Part shown: positions 21,968 to 33,035 of the stretch, one piece after another | How positions within the stretch are numbered: position 1 is the stretch's first letter | Layout of the letters: the number at the start of each line of letters is the position of its first letter | Source of the DNA: Cristatella mucedo | Taxonomy: Eukaryota > Bryozoa > Phylactolaemata > Cristatellidae | Reading direction: 5' to 3' | NCBI GenBank assembly: GCA_009760855.2 | Contig: WPIO01000176.1 | Location: forward strand, 482,001-546,000 | DNA: 64,000 nt | The notes under the pieces: generated by a model | Database searches by the model: none | Seen by the model: only the letters and a program-made list of their open reading frames with translations | Told to the model about the DNA's origin: nothing | Translations under genes and position numbers: made by a program

Positions 21968-22440
21968 GATGTTATGTTATGTTATGTTATGTATCTCCGT
22001 CAGTAACTCCACAAAGTCATAAAGACCATGGGGGTGTTACGCAGGAGAGTTTTATATAGCGCACTCACAGCCTAAGCGGCTTTCGGTACGCATTCGGTAG
22101 CCAACAGACTTCGTCTCACGCAACAAAGAGAAAGTGGGAAGCATAGCAGAGTTAGGAGAGCAGTTGAGGTAGTGAGTAGCATAGAAGTAGCAGTTCAGGA
22201 CCACTGAAAAAGATGTGCCATAGTCGGCAGTAGGAGAGTAGATGTCGTTGCGTAAGAATTGTGGAAGCGAGTTCCACAGGCTAGGACCTACAGAGCTAAA
22301 GCTTCTGTCGCCAACTGTCTTTAAGCGGAGGGACAGGACAGCTACTTTATTGTCCACACAGGACCTGAGGGCGCGAACAGGCTGAAACTGATGCAGCAGT
22401 TCAGCTAGGTATGATGAAGATCTAGTCAATTTCAAAGACT
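21968..22440 (-). mobile_element. LINE-B 3-prime end with (ATAAC)n tail
   Basis: The minus-strand frame 22052-22435 is open for 127 codons (SYLAELLHQFQPVRALRS, LKTVGDRSFSSVGPSLWNSLP). The tail at 21968-21990 is GTTAT repeated about five times on the plus strand, so the sense tail is (ATAAC)n. Confidence 0.88.
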
Positions 22441-22815
22441 TCCTTTGAGTCTACACCCAAAGCTGAAAAGCCAGGGCTTCTTTTCACTCGAAAACTGAAG
22501 TCCTGCCAGTGCGACCCAAAACCAATTTAGAAGATGGTAAAAAATTTGCTTGTCAATATTGAGAGGTCTCGCTCCCTGATATTAACGGCTCGGCCAACGA
22601 GTTTCCAGCTTTCTTTACTGAAATTATTGTGCCTCCATAAAGTGCCCTCCGACTAAAGCGATTGCTGAAACGCAACCTGTGATCTTCCTTAAAGCAAATT
22701 ACAAGGTTTCTGCGTGCGATATGGTTACCTGAATAAGGTCGAGTGAAAAGAGTTCGTCCTATGAAGTACCCATACCATTATCTTTCCGGTCTTTAGTGGC
22801 AGATCAACTTAGCCC
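22441..22815. other. No supported feature
   Basis: Unique-looking sequence between two LINE copies, with no open frame of note. Confidence 0.5.
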
Positions 22816-22817
22816 AG

Positions 22818-23745
22818 TCATAATAATAATAATAATATTAATAATAATGCACTTAATAAAGCGCCTCAGAGACTTAATCTCTTTCTGGGAGCTTTACGTT
22901 TGTTGCAAAGGGAAACACGATTGAATGGTGAGTGATATCATGCTTGATAAACAACATGAATAACATGGTTAGGGGTGACATTAACAGAGTCAGCATGGAA
23001 ATGTGATTAGTGACAGCATGCACAGGGTCAGCACGCCTAGGCACATGAAGGACGAATCATAGGGACCCACTAAATGCTGTCCTAAATAGGTGTTTTTAAA
23101 TTCTTTTTAAATGTGGTCAAGTCGGGGGATGTTCTGATGCAAGTCAGGAGGAAGTTCCAGGCTTTGGGAGCATACGAACTAAATGCACGATCTCCAAATG
23201 ATTTGAGGTTTGTAAGAGGTATTGGTAGACTTTTGGATTCCCCGAAAAGCGGGTGGTACGATGCTTGGCCTGGTGGGGGAGTAAATCTGAGAGATAGGCT
23301 GGAGCCAAATAATGAAGTGACCTACAAGTGAGCCACAAAACCTCGAAGTCAATCTGTTGCTTGACTGGTAGCCAGTGCAGGTCGGCGAGAAGTGGTGTGA
23401 TGCTGCAACTGCGATGTTCAAGACAGACAAGCCTAGCTGCGGAGTTTTGCATTACCTCCAATCGCCTGATCGCAGATGCCGGTGGGCCAGTAACCAGTGA
23501 GTTGCAGAAGTCGAGACGGGATGTCACGAATGCATGGACCAACTTAGACGTGGTATCCTTATCTAGACAAGCCCGAATTTTAGCAACGTTGTGTAGCTGA
23601 AAGTAGGCAAACTTGATTGTGGAGCTGATGTGGTCGGCTAACGAGAGATCACTTTGGATTATGACACCTAGATTTCGAGCTGATTCAACAGGAGATATGC
23701 TGGCAGAGCCAATGCTGAGCGTCAGCCTTTCAGTGTAACTTTCAA
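22818..23745 (-). mobile_element. LINE-A C-terminal part and 3-prime end
   Basis: The minus-strand frame 23144-23758 covers LTLSIGSASISPVESARNLG through RLEVMQNSAARLV and LHWLPVKQQIDF. The hairpin lies near 22862-22900 and the AAT tail at 22818-22850. A frameshift near 23240 breaks the C-terminus. Confidence 0.88.
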
Positions 23746-24179
23746 GTGCACCAAGCACGCTCGGTGAGCGCGTCTGACGCTTGCGTTAAACAGTTCCGCA
23801 GCTACAGCAACTTTTTTCTGAGAAGTTATTTCACCTGACGAAAGATGTTCAAGGGCGAGGGGGCAGGGGGCAGGGGAAAGTGGATTGGTTGGTGGACAAT
23901 GTTCCAGGAAGTTTCAGCTCATTCTTGAAGGCTTCCAAAATTCTACAAGGTTAATAAGGCAACTTTCTTTCAAATTTCCCTGCAAATTTCACACGCTGCA
24001 CAGAAAGCATGCCAGCTGATTAGTGATACTGACATGGAGAGAGAAGCTTGGCACACGTTGGCCAGCAAAAGAGAAATCGCACGCATGCAGCAAGCAGCGG
24101 TCAACAAAAGATAAATCGCTTGGTAGGGGAGACTGGGGCTTTTAGCTTCCTTTTGAATTCATTAATTCGGCGGTCGTCG
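23746..24179. other. No supported feature
   Basis: No open frame or repeat family recognised; a G-rich patch lies at 23855-23880. Confidence 0.5.
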
Positions 24180-24305
24180 TGATAATAATTATATGGTACA
24201 TTTATATATAGTATAATAAATTTTAATGATGCATTTATCGTAGCGTCCCCAGATAACTCAATCTCTTTCATTTGATGGCACTTTACATTTGCTGCAAAAT
24301 AAGCT
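24180..24305 (-). mobile_element. LINE-A 3-prime end, degraded
   Basis: GATAACTCAATCTCTTTCA and GGCACTTTACATTTGCTGCAA (plus strand) match the reverse of the family hairpin. The tail is decayed to AT-rich sequence. Confidence 0.65.
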
Positions 24306-24555
24306 TGAGCGAGCGGTTAGGATGATGATCATGTCGGTCAGTTTCAGACTTTTGCGGTGCAGGAAAAGGAGGCACGATCAGCGGAGGATTTAGGTTTGGT
24401 TGGGAGCACGTCGGAGTAACTTCGGTCTGAAATAAATAGATATTGACTGATTTAGGCAGCCTTATTAGCGGCAGAAGAGCCTGAGCGGTGAGTTCACCTC
24501 GCTGAGTCATAGTATAAATACAATACTGCTTATAATTTAAACATATATTACCTCT

Positions 24556-24832
24556 TAATAATAATAATAATAATTCACTTGATAAAGCGCCCTCAGAGAA
24601 CTTAATCTCTCTCTAGGCGCTTTAAATTTGATGTAAAGTGAAATGCAATTGAATGGTAAGTAAAATCATGCTAGAAAAACAAACGAAATTAATAAAATGA
24701 TTAGGGGTGACATGCACAGGGTCAGCATGCAAATGTGGTTAGTGGCAGCATGCACAGTGTCAGCACGCATAAGCACATCAAGGACGAATCACAGGGACCC
24801 ACTAAATGCTGCCCTAAATAGCTTGGTGCATT
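24556..24832 (-). mobile_element. LINE-A 3-prime end
   Basis: It has the AAT tail, hairpin and untranslated region up to GGGACCCACTAAATGCTGCC, where the 5-prime truncation falls. A long AT microsatellite starts 13 bp beyond. Confidence 0.85.
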
Positions 24833-24842
24833 ATAGACTCTG

Positions 24843-24979
<137 letters not shown>

Positions 24980-25049
24980 GTTGTCCCTCGTCATTTCGCT
25001 CTTTGAATTTCGTGGCTCACTCTATCGTGGCGTTTTTAAACATATTCAT

Positions 25050-25130
25050 TACAGCGCCTAGAAAGAGATTGAGTTCTTTGAAGGTGCTTTATCAAATGCA
25101 TTATTATTATTATTATTATTATTGTTATAA
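25050..25130 (+). mobile_element. LINE-A 3-prime end, very short
   Basis: Only the hairpin (GCGCCTAGAAAGAGATTGAG, GGTGCTTTATC) and the (ATT)n tail remain. Confidence 0.8.
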
Positions 25131-25367
25131 AAAGTTGATTAAGATTGTTAAAAATGATACATCGCGCACTCAATTGTGTGAGTTAATTATACACCCCTGT
25201 ATATCGACTCAAATTAAATTTACTGTACGTATGTACTGTTGGTCTACGTATTCGAGCATTCAGCAAATTCTTCAGGTGCAGCCGCTCGACCGCTCCTTGT
25301 GTGTGGGCAATAACGTTTCTCCAAAGATTCGGATGTGGTGAAACCAACCCAATAAGAGCATGCTGTT

Positions 25368-26956
25368 CTTAAGCAACTACCGCCCAGTCTCCCTTCTACC
25401 ATTCCTATGAAAGACACTGGAACGGATCGTGGCAGACCAGCTAAACTCATATATCAAAACCTCACACCTTGCTAGTAAGTTCCAGTCTGGCTTTAGAGCT
25501 AATCACTCCACAGAGTCAGCATTGCTTGGGGTATACAACGACCTACTTAGGAATGCAGACATAAGTAGAGTGTCTCTGGTCGTTTTGCTCGATCTTTTGG
25601 CAGCTTTTGATACCATCGATCACAAAGTTCTTCTAGAGCGCCTCTCATCTCGCCTCGGCATCACTGGCACTGCTCTGCAGTGGCTCAGGTCCTACCTCAG
25701 TGGGAGACTCCAGAGTATTGACGTGAATAGACAAAGATCACCTGAAGTACCTCTGAAATATGGAGTACCTCAGGGCTCCGTGCTAGGTCCGGTTCTTTTC
25801 ACGGTTTATAATCTCCCTCTTGCGGATGAGATTGCCAAGCACAATCTAGGCTTGCACTTCTATGCGGATGACACTCAGTTGGGCCATTGCTTTGATCGCT
25901 CCCAGCCTTCGAGCACCTCAAATTCTCTAAACTCACTTGCTGCATGTATTGATGACATCTGCAAATGGACGGCAGCAAATTTTCTAAAACTAAACGATGA
26001 TAAAACTAACTTACTAGTTATGGGCAAACACAGTGTGATTCAGAAATTGAAAAAGCTGACGCTTAAAAATGGGCTCTGCCAGCATATCTCCAGTTGAATC
26101 AACTCGAAATCTAGGTGTCATATTCCAAAGCGACCTCTCGTTAGACGACCATATCAGCTTCACAGTCAAATCTGCCTATTTTCAGCTTCATAATATCGCT
26201 AAAATTTGGGCTTTTTTAGATAAGGATACAACATCTAAGTTGGTCCATGCATCCGTGACATCCCGTTTTGACTTCTACAACTCGCTGCTTACTGGCCTAC
26301 CAGCATGTGTGATCAGGCGATTGCAGCTGGTGCAAAACTCCGCAGCTAGGCATGTCTGTCGTGAGCGTCGCAGTTGCCACATTACTCTATTTCTCGCCGA
26401 CCTGCACTGGCTACCAGTCAAGCAACGGATTGACTTCAAGGCTTTGTCGCTCACTTTTAGGTCCCTTCATTCTTTGGCTCCAGTCTATCTCTCAGATATA
26501 CTACCCCATCAGGCCAAGCATCGTACCACCCGCTTTTCGGAATCCAACAGTCTACAAATACCTCGTACAAACCTTAAATCTTCTGGAGACCGTGCATTTA
26601 GTTCGTATGCTCCCAAAGCCTGGAACTCCCTCCCGACCTGCATCAGAACATCCCCTGACCTGACCACATTTAAAAGGAACCTAAAAACACACCTATTTAG
26701 GACAGCATTTAGTGGGTCCCTGTGAATCGTCCTTGATGTGCTTATGAGTGCTGACACTGTATATGCTGCCACTAACCACATTTGCATGCTGAACCTGTGC
26801 ATGTCATCCCTAACCATATTATTCATTTTGTTTATTTTTTCAAGCATGATTTTACTTACCATTCAATTGCACTTCCCTTTGCAGCAAATCTAAAGCGCCT
26901 AGAAAGAGATTGAATTCTCTGGGGCGCTTTATCAAGTGCATTATTATTATTATTGT
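25368..26956 (+). mobile_element. LINE-A copy with the best-preserved reverse transcriptase
   Basis: The frame 25429-26097 (222 codons) has LLDLLAAFDTIDH at about residues 53-65, YGVPQGSVLGPVLF at 111-124 and FYADDTQ at 144-150, so all catalytic Asp residues are present. One frameshift at about 26068 (an extra A in an A run) passes to frame 26069-26725, which is open to the end of ORF2. The copy is 5-prime truncated inside the RT domain, lacks the endonuclease and cannot move by itself. It ends with the hairpin and (ATT)n tail. Confidence 0.92.
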
Positions 26957-27490
26957 TCACCAATTGGCCATCATATCTTCTTACTATCATGGCTACTGAT
27001 TAGTTCAGCCTCATGCACGTTCATTTCTCACATGTTTACGGCGTACATGTTTCTGTAACGTTCTTATTTCTCTAATATATTGGGTAATACGTGTGTAATG
27101 GTGAATAAAAGGGCGCTATTTCATGTCCAGAGGCCTCTAATAATTTTTAAAACCTTATTTAGAGGGTTGTGAACAGGCTGTCTATTCTCTACGAAAATAT
27201 TAGTTTTATAAATTGAGAATCCTACTTCGCGAAAATTAAATTATCGGGGTAGAGTCTGGACATAGTTATCGCGATAAACGAGGGGCGACTGTAAAAATGA
27301 CGGAGGGAAGGTGAATTTTCTCGCTTTAATTGATAGAGATACACGGAGTGAGCCTATGGACTCGTTTGCAGAGTCGTTGTAGAAATGCAATATTGTACTT
27401 TAGCCACGTGACGTCAGCACGCCAACTTGCCGCGCGACGTAAGTGCGTGACCGACGGACGTCGCGGACGGACTTTGTCCCTTTAACCAGT
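26957..27490. other. No supported feature
   Basis: AT-rich sequence without open frames or recognised repeats. Confidence 0.5.
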
Positions 27491-27613
27491 ACGGATTAAT
27501 AGGGATCACCACCGCTTGCTGTTGGAAATAAAGGAGCGCCCACAGCAGAATTCGAAGCCATGACCTCGGTCGTGATGAGCCAGCACTAGCACCTCATGAG
27601 CCATTACAGCTCT
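27491..27613 (-). mobile_element. SINE-B, tRNA-derived
   Basis: The minus strand reads AATGGCTCATGAGGTGC (A-box region), GAGGTCATGGCTTCGAATTC (B-box) and CAAGCGGTGGTGATCCC, shared with the copies at 39648, 45770 and 51520. Confidence 0.65.
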
Positions 27614-27713
27614 TGAGATGTGGGCAGCATGATGTGAAATAGAAGAGCAAATATTTCAAATAAGTTAGCATGAGCAAGGGATTGAAGGGATCTTAAAATA
27701 ACTGATCTTACCT

Positions 27714-28184
27714 TTAAGCAGATTGTTCCGGTATTTCAAAGGTCGCATTCGTTGGTAGCGGTGGTAACATCTGCCCGTCGTTTGCCTCGCTTGCTACTTT
27801 ACTTCTATGCCGCTGCAACGCACGAGACAGCGTGTCCTTCTTCGGTAGGGCCATGAGAGCGTGATCAGGTAAGGTGGACATCACAGCAGCTTGACTGGTT
27901 GACGGTCGAGCAAGAGCGTCATTCATCGGTTCTTTCATTTCGCCGACAGCTTTACGCCCCAATGACTTTGACCGATTTCCTTCATGAGTGTGATCATTGA
28001 ATTGGTGTAGAACCCTGTCGCCCAGCGTCTTCAATCTCGCGCGGCACTTCAACGACGTAAACTTGCAATATTTCCATACCACATCATTTTTCATAGTCTG
28101 CCTGTGGAACCAGTATTCGTGATTACTAAAAGGCAAAGTTCTCTTTCCTCGTTTCGTCACTCCATATTGCACGGTACCCGCCAT
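27714..28184 (-). CDS. FLYWCH zinc-finger protein, probably MULE-transposon derived
   Basis: 156 aa from the ATG at 28184. The frame extends upstream to 28355, but an acceptor-like TACTCTTTGTAG at about 28236-28225 suggests the exon begins there. Residues about 5-67 form a FLYWCH-type finger: a basic GKRTL strand, HEYWFHRQ, then VVWKYCKF (Cys40), LKCRARL (Cys47) and FNDHTHEG (His65, His67). Such domains bind DNA or other proteins. The C-terminal part (SRALQRHRSK, then LPPLPTNATFEIPE) matches the segment that joins FLYWCH domains to MULE-type transposases, but translation stops TAA three residues after IPEQ. Two nt past the stop comes a strong donor (AAAG/GTAAGA). It may be a domesticated, truncated or decaying transposon gene. 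No transposase core is visible downstream. Confidence 0.6.
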   Translation of the reverse strand: MAGTVQYGVTKRGKRTLPFSNHEYWFHRQTMKNDVVWKYCKFTSLKCRARLKTLGDRVLHQFNDHTHEGNRSKSLGRKAVGEMKEPMNDALARPSTSQAAVMSTLPDHALMALPKKDTLSRALQRHRSKVASEANDGQMLPPLPTNATFEIPEQSA

Positions 28185-28583
28185 TACCACGGTATCGCAC
28201 ATACACAAGCAGGAGTAGCTAGGTACGCCTACAAAGAGTACAGAATGTGTCACATGACGGCACATTCCCGAAAAGCAATATACATATTTACCGAGAAACG
28301 AAGTTGGTTTTCTCTTCCACTCACGCCACTTTGCACGGCAGCCTCCGTTTCTCACTTACCAACTGTATACGTGATTTATGATAATTACGCAAGCAGTACA
28401 TATGTGCGGTAAATGCAGCAACATTCCCGGTATTGACACATCCTGCTGCTTAAATACGGCGGGTGACGTTATAACACGTTCGGCAGTCACTTCTGGTACT
28501 GATTGCATGTGTTTGCACAACATTTTTGCATTAAAACCAAATTCCTATGATATCATTGAAAGTGAGTATGTCGGTCCAAACGT

Positions 28584-28732
28584 CATGGGTCGAACAAGCC
28601 CAAAGTGCAAACGCCCATGGGTGAAATGGAAAGAGACGATCAATAATCCTAGGGTCAAATACTCCCTGGGTTCAATCGCCCGGGTCGAACACTCCGGGGT
28701 TCAAACAGCCGGGGTGGAAAAGTCTGGTTACC
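28584..28732. repeat. Degenerate tandem repeat of about 18-20 bp
   Basis: Seven or so units share GGGT(C/T)(G/A)AA(C/T) followed by CC, for example GGGTCGAACAAGCCC, GGGTCAAATACTCCC, GGGTTCAATCGCCC and GGGTTCAAACAGCCG. Confidence 0.55.
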
Positions 28733-29049
28733 ACTTCCGAGCTAATCTGCTTATTCTTTGAAAAGTTATTTTGGAACTTGACACCCAGAATGAGTGCAGA
28801 TACTACAGGAGATCTACTTTCTGAGCTCAGTTTGAGGTTCAGGAATTACAATCTTTGGTAACACTAGTTTTCCTCTTGGCTAGCTAGTTGGTTCAATTTG
28901 AGAAGTTCTACCGTCCAAGCACAAATGTTAGCAATACGAGCGCTGCGAGTGAGTTGAGAGTTTAGCGTGCGGCAAGGGATCGTGGCACAGATACAGATGT
29001 GTCGCCGGCTTAAAAAATAAAAGCCCAGTGTGCTGGACAACTACATCCG

Positions 29050-29240
29050 GGGTAGAGAAAAAAGAGAGAAAAGGAGAGAAAATGAGAGAGGTAGAGAGAG
29101 TAGAGAGAAAGAGGTAGGAGAGAGAGAGAGGGTGAGAGAGAGAGAGAAAGAAAGAGAGAAAGAGAGAGAGAGAAGGGGGAGAGAGAGAGAAGGGGGAGAG
29201 AGAGACACAGAGAGAGACAGAGAGAGACAGACACAGAGAG
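29050..29240. repeat. GA-rich purine tract
   Basis: About 190 nt of almost pure purine with imperfect GAGAGA and GGGGAGAGA units. Confidence 0.9.
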
Positions 29241-29736
29241 TATGAGGCGCGAAACAAAACGGACCTAAGGCATGTGTTTGTTTCCCATACTAAGAAGGCT
29301 AGACGGTTGCCGGCTCGCTAGCCTGTATCCCATGACAGGCGAAGCAGGATGCTCGCTGTGCGGAGCTGGCTATCCCGGCTCCGGGTGGTCGGGAGGGGAC
29401 ATGGTAGGGGGTAGAGGGCTGGTGTAGGCGCACCCCACGGAATCGTTCGGACCACCGGACCACAGAATTCGGACCACGGAATCGATCGGACCGCCGCGCG
29501 GTGGACGGGAATTACCTCGTTTCACGGCTCTAACGCGAACCCTTCGGTTTTCTGGACCTATACACAAATTCCAACGTTGTAATTAGTTAGCGTTCCGTGG
29601 CGTTTATACAGCCATTCTGTAAACGAGTCGGATCCGTAAGTCAAGCGGGAGATAGAATTTTTGTTGCGACCGTGAAATCCTCATTAGTTCGGGCAGCGGC
29701 GGCACAACGCATGCAATGTTCAAAGTCTCCCAAATC

Positions 29737-29822
29737 GAGCGTTTCCCTTTGCAGCAAATGTAAAGCGCGTAGAAAAAGATTGAGTTCTCTGAGGGCGCTT
29801 TATCAAGAGCATTATTATTACA
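29737..29822 (+). mobile_element. LINE-A 3-prime end, very short
   Basis: It holds only the last part of the untranslated region (CCTTTGCAGCAAATGTAAAG), the hairpin and an (ATT)n tail. 29823-30307 holds nothing else I can name. Confidence 0.85.
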
Positions 29823-30307
29823 AAAGTCCTGAAATAGAAATACGCCGATGATAAAAACAGTCTCCACGCAGCGCTATAAAAAAACCGTAGTATAAAATGC
29901 ACCAACTATAAAATGTACTTTACGGTTGATACACACAGGTTACTTTTGAGCCGACTTGCTAAAAGGCTTACAGCAGCTCAGGCTCAGCGCTGGGACTCAC
30001 CGGCCGACAGATCATTGCTTGGACGTGGAGTGACCGTGGTCGGGCATATGCCTTATACCGTAGCCATTTCATAAGTCAAGCAATAATCTCGTTCTTACAT
30101 AATAATACATTCCGCTGTTCATTAGCCTCGGCTTATCATGGCTATTTCATAAGCGATTCGATTCTAATTCAGCGGCTAAGCTCAGAGTTTATAATCGTAG
30201 TATTATAAACATAGCCGAAACCCGCGAAAAATCGTGGAGAACTTTTCTTTGGTAAGCGAGTTTGAGTATCATGTGGCTTACCTGATGAGAGCCCACCTTT
30301 TAAAAAT

Positions 30308-31524
30308 AATAATACTCTTAATACAGAACCCTCTGATAACTCAATCTCTTTCCAGGCGCTTTACATTTGCTGCAAAGGAAACACGATCGAAAGGTGAGTG
30401 GTATTGTGCTTGATAAACAACAAGAATAACATGGTTAGGGGGGGACATGCACAGGGTCAGCATGCTAGTGTGGTTAGTGTCAGCACGCATAAGCACGTGA
30501 AGGGCGAATCACAGAGGCCCACTAAATGCTGTCATAACTAGGTGCACTTTTAATTTCTTTTTAAATGTGGTCAAGTCAGGGGATGTCGTGACGCTAGTCG
30601 GGAGTGAGTTCCGGGCTTTGGGAGCATACGAACTAAATACACGGTCTCCAAAGAATTTGAGGTTTGTACGAGTTATTTGTAGACTGTTGAATTCCGAAAA
30701 GCGGGTAGTACGATGCTTGGCACGGTGGGGGAGTGGATCTGATAGGTAGGCTGGAGCCAAAGAATGAAGGAATCTAAAAGTGAGTGACAAAACCTTGAAG
30801 TCGATGCGTTGCTTGACTGGTAGCCAGTGCAGGTCGACGAGAAGTGGTGTGCTGTGGCAACTTCGACTCTCACGACAGACAAGTCTAGCTGCGGAGTTGT
30901 GCACCAGCTGTAATCGCCTGATTGCACATGCCGGTAGGCCAGCATGCAGTGAGTAACACAAGTCAAGACGAGATGTCACAAATGCATGGACCAACTTGGA
31001 AGTGGTTTCCTTATCTAAACAGCCCGAATTTTAGGAATGTCATGTAGCTGAAAGTAGGCAGACTTGATTGTGGAGCTGATGTGGTCGTCTAACGAGAGGT
31101 CAATTTGGAACAGGACACTAAATTTCATGCAGATTCAACATGAAATATGCTGACAGAGCCAATTTCGAGTCTTAGCCTTTTCAATTTGTGAATCACACAC
31201 TGGGTTTGCCCATAACTAGTAAGTTAGTTTTATCATCGTTTAGTTTTAGAAAATTTGCTGCCATCCATTTGCAGATGTCATCAATACATGCAGCAAGTGA
31301 GTTGAGAGAATTTGAGGTGCTCGAAGGCTGGGAGGGATCAAAGCAAAGGTACAACCGAGTGTCATCCGCAGAGAAGAGAAAGCCTAGATTGTGCTTGGCA
31401 ATCACACCGGCAAGAGGGGGAGTATAAACCGTGAAAAGAACCGGACCCAGCACTGAGCCCTGAGGCAACTCATATTTCAGAGGTACCTCGGATGATCTTT
31501 GTCCATTCACATCAATACTCTTGA
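30308..31524 (-). mobile_element. LINE-A, C-terminal and partial RT, minus strand
   Basis: It has the tail and hairpin at 30308-30365, the C-terminal frame 30509-30994, and part of the RT at 31193-31510 (VPLKYELPQGSVLGPVLF, then FSADDTRLYLCF). The motif-B Gly-Val is changed to Glu-Leu and the catalytic Tyr-Ala-Asp-Asp to Ser-Ala-Asp-Asp. It is truncated at 31524. Confidence 0.88.
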
Positions 31525-32036
31525 ACCAATATAATTAGCAAGCGAACCTAAATATCAGTACATTTTTTATTTGTTTTTTTGAAAATCGACAACGCCAACC
31601 ATTTATAGGACCGTACTACGTGACACATGTACGGGTGTACATACGTTCAAAATTAGATCCCAGTTGATTTTACTGTGTAACTCAGTTTTCGTACCTGGGT
31701 AATAAGTATTTTCTCTTAACTGCTTGTGCCTCAGAAATATTACACTTTCATTATTTCCTAAAACGTTTTCTTTTGTGACATGGACAATTATTCACTTGTA
31801 ATTTATCTATTTACAAAGAGACAACTTAAAAGTACCCGTCTTTTGGTTCGCCTCTAGTCGCTGAACATCACACGAATCCCATTTAGCAATACGCATTTAT
31901 TTGTACGTTGGATAAAAGTTGGTGAAGTTTTCTCTAACATGCTATTTTCACAATTTCAACTACAAAGTTCCACTCCGTGAGTTTAGACGTCAGAAGGTCA
32001 GAATTGCATTGTATTGGGCAACGCAAAGGCTTCCGA
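31525..32036. other. No supported feature
   Basis: AT-rich sequence. It may be the 3-prime flank of the minus-strand gene that ends at 32037. Confidence 0.45.
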
Positions 32037-32614
32037 TCAGATCACTGGGGTCTTTCTAGCTGGAAAGTATGGCTTCTTCTCAGCAGCGCCCGAGAAATTG
32101 AAATCCGGACCTGCAGAATCTTCCTCGCTGCCTGACATGATGCTCTCCTCTAAAGATGGCTGATCCTTTTCTGGAGGGTTGGGGGACGAATTCTCTGGGA
32201 AGTGCGGTACTCCGGCGATAAATAAAGGAACACGAGCAGATACACGATGGGAGGCACGCTTTCGCCAGTTCAGCGTTTGTGAGGGTCCACCATGCAGCAA
32301 TACCTGTTACACGGTTCCTGCCAAAATCTCGGGATAGCCAACTGCACTGCTCCATTTTGTTTACCTTGCACTGGCTTGTACTAATAACGGAATCATGGAA
32401 ATTAAAACATGATATTTCACGCACCACATGTACTATGAAAGGGGCTCAACCTAATGAGCAGCAATAGTTGACCATACCTTTAAAAACTCTCTTGCAATGC
32501 TCGCATGTGAAACGATGGATTGTCTTGATCCCCGACAAGCATGCCAAAGTATGCTTTGTAGGCCACAAGCAAAATGGACGCCTTCGCCGAGTACTTTTTC
32601 TCTCGTATCTCGAT
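32037..32614 (-). CDS. Last two exons of an unrecognised gene
   Basis: Exon 32478-32614 (137 nt) follows an acceptor with a T-rich tract and TAATAG. It reads RDTREKVLGEGVHFACGLQS and ends REFLK before donor GTATGG. Exon 32037-32303 follows acceptor GTAACAG and reads VLLHGGPSQTLNWRKRASHR to a TAG stop. It is rich in Pro, Glu and Ser near the end (SGSEEDSAGPDFNFSG). Intron 32304-32477 is 174 nt, and both exons join in phase 0, giving about 133 aa. The upstream frame stays open to 33035 and may include another exon (with NKYKLAAGTANPCFCGQD and VWNGTEVTLPH). I do not recognise the family. The gene could also be a pseudogene. Confidence 0.4.
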
Positions 32615-33035
32615 CTATTATAAAAAAAAACAGAAAATTCATTGGCTTGGTGCAAGTAGCCTTATGATGCCATGTCAGCAAAATATGCCATCTCGCTAGG
32701 CTATTGCTCTGCAATAACATCAGCTTAAATGTTCGAATAGCGCACCTGTTGTGTTGCACTTCTTTGGTTACGCCTCTACCGTGCTTTGTACGCCAAACAC
32801 GCGCCAATTTAGGTAGCGACACAAGGAACGCTGTATGTGGGAGCGTGACCTCCGTTCCATTCCATACAGCAAAGCCAGAAAAGTTCAAAATATGATCCTG
32901 ACCGCAGAAGCAAGGATTTGCTGTACCAGCAGCTAACTTATATTTATTTAGGTATTGAGGACTAGGAAAATACATCTGGTACCCAAGGACAAAAATAAAT
33001 TTAAATCTGCTATTTAGTGAATCAATGCTCGGCAA
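32615..33035 (-). CDS. Possible upstream exon of the same gene
   Basis: An open minus-strand frame starts near an acceptor-like AAATAGCAG (about 33017). It contains GYQMYFPSPQYLNKYKLAAG, FSGFAVWNGTEVTLPHTAF and LARVWRTKHG. A donor-like CACG/GTAGAG at about 32780 would give the phase required by the next exon. No domain recognised. Support is weak beyond the long frame. Confidence 0.25.

Noticed and set aside
32446-32655. Zinc-finger-like frame ending FTCEHCKRVFKG
   Set aside because: Attractive C2H2 start, but this frame leaves phase 1 at the GTATGG donor and does not join the next exon sensibly; the alternative frame joins in phase 0 and is longer.
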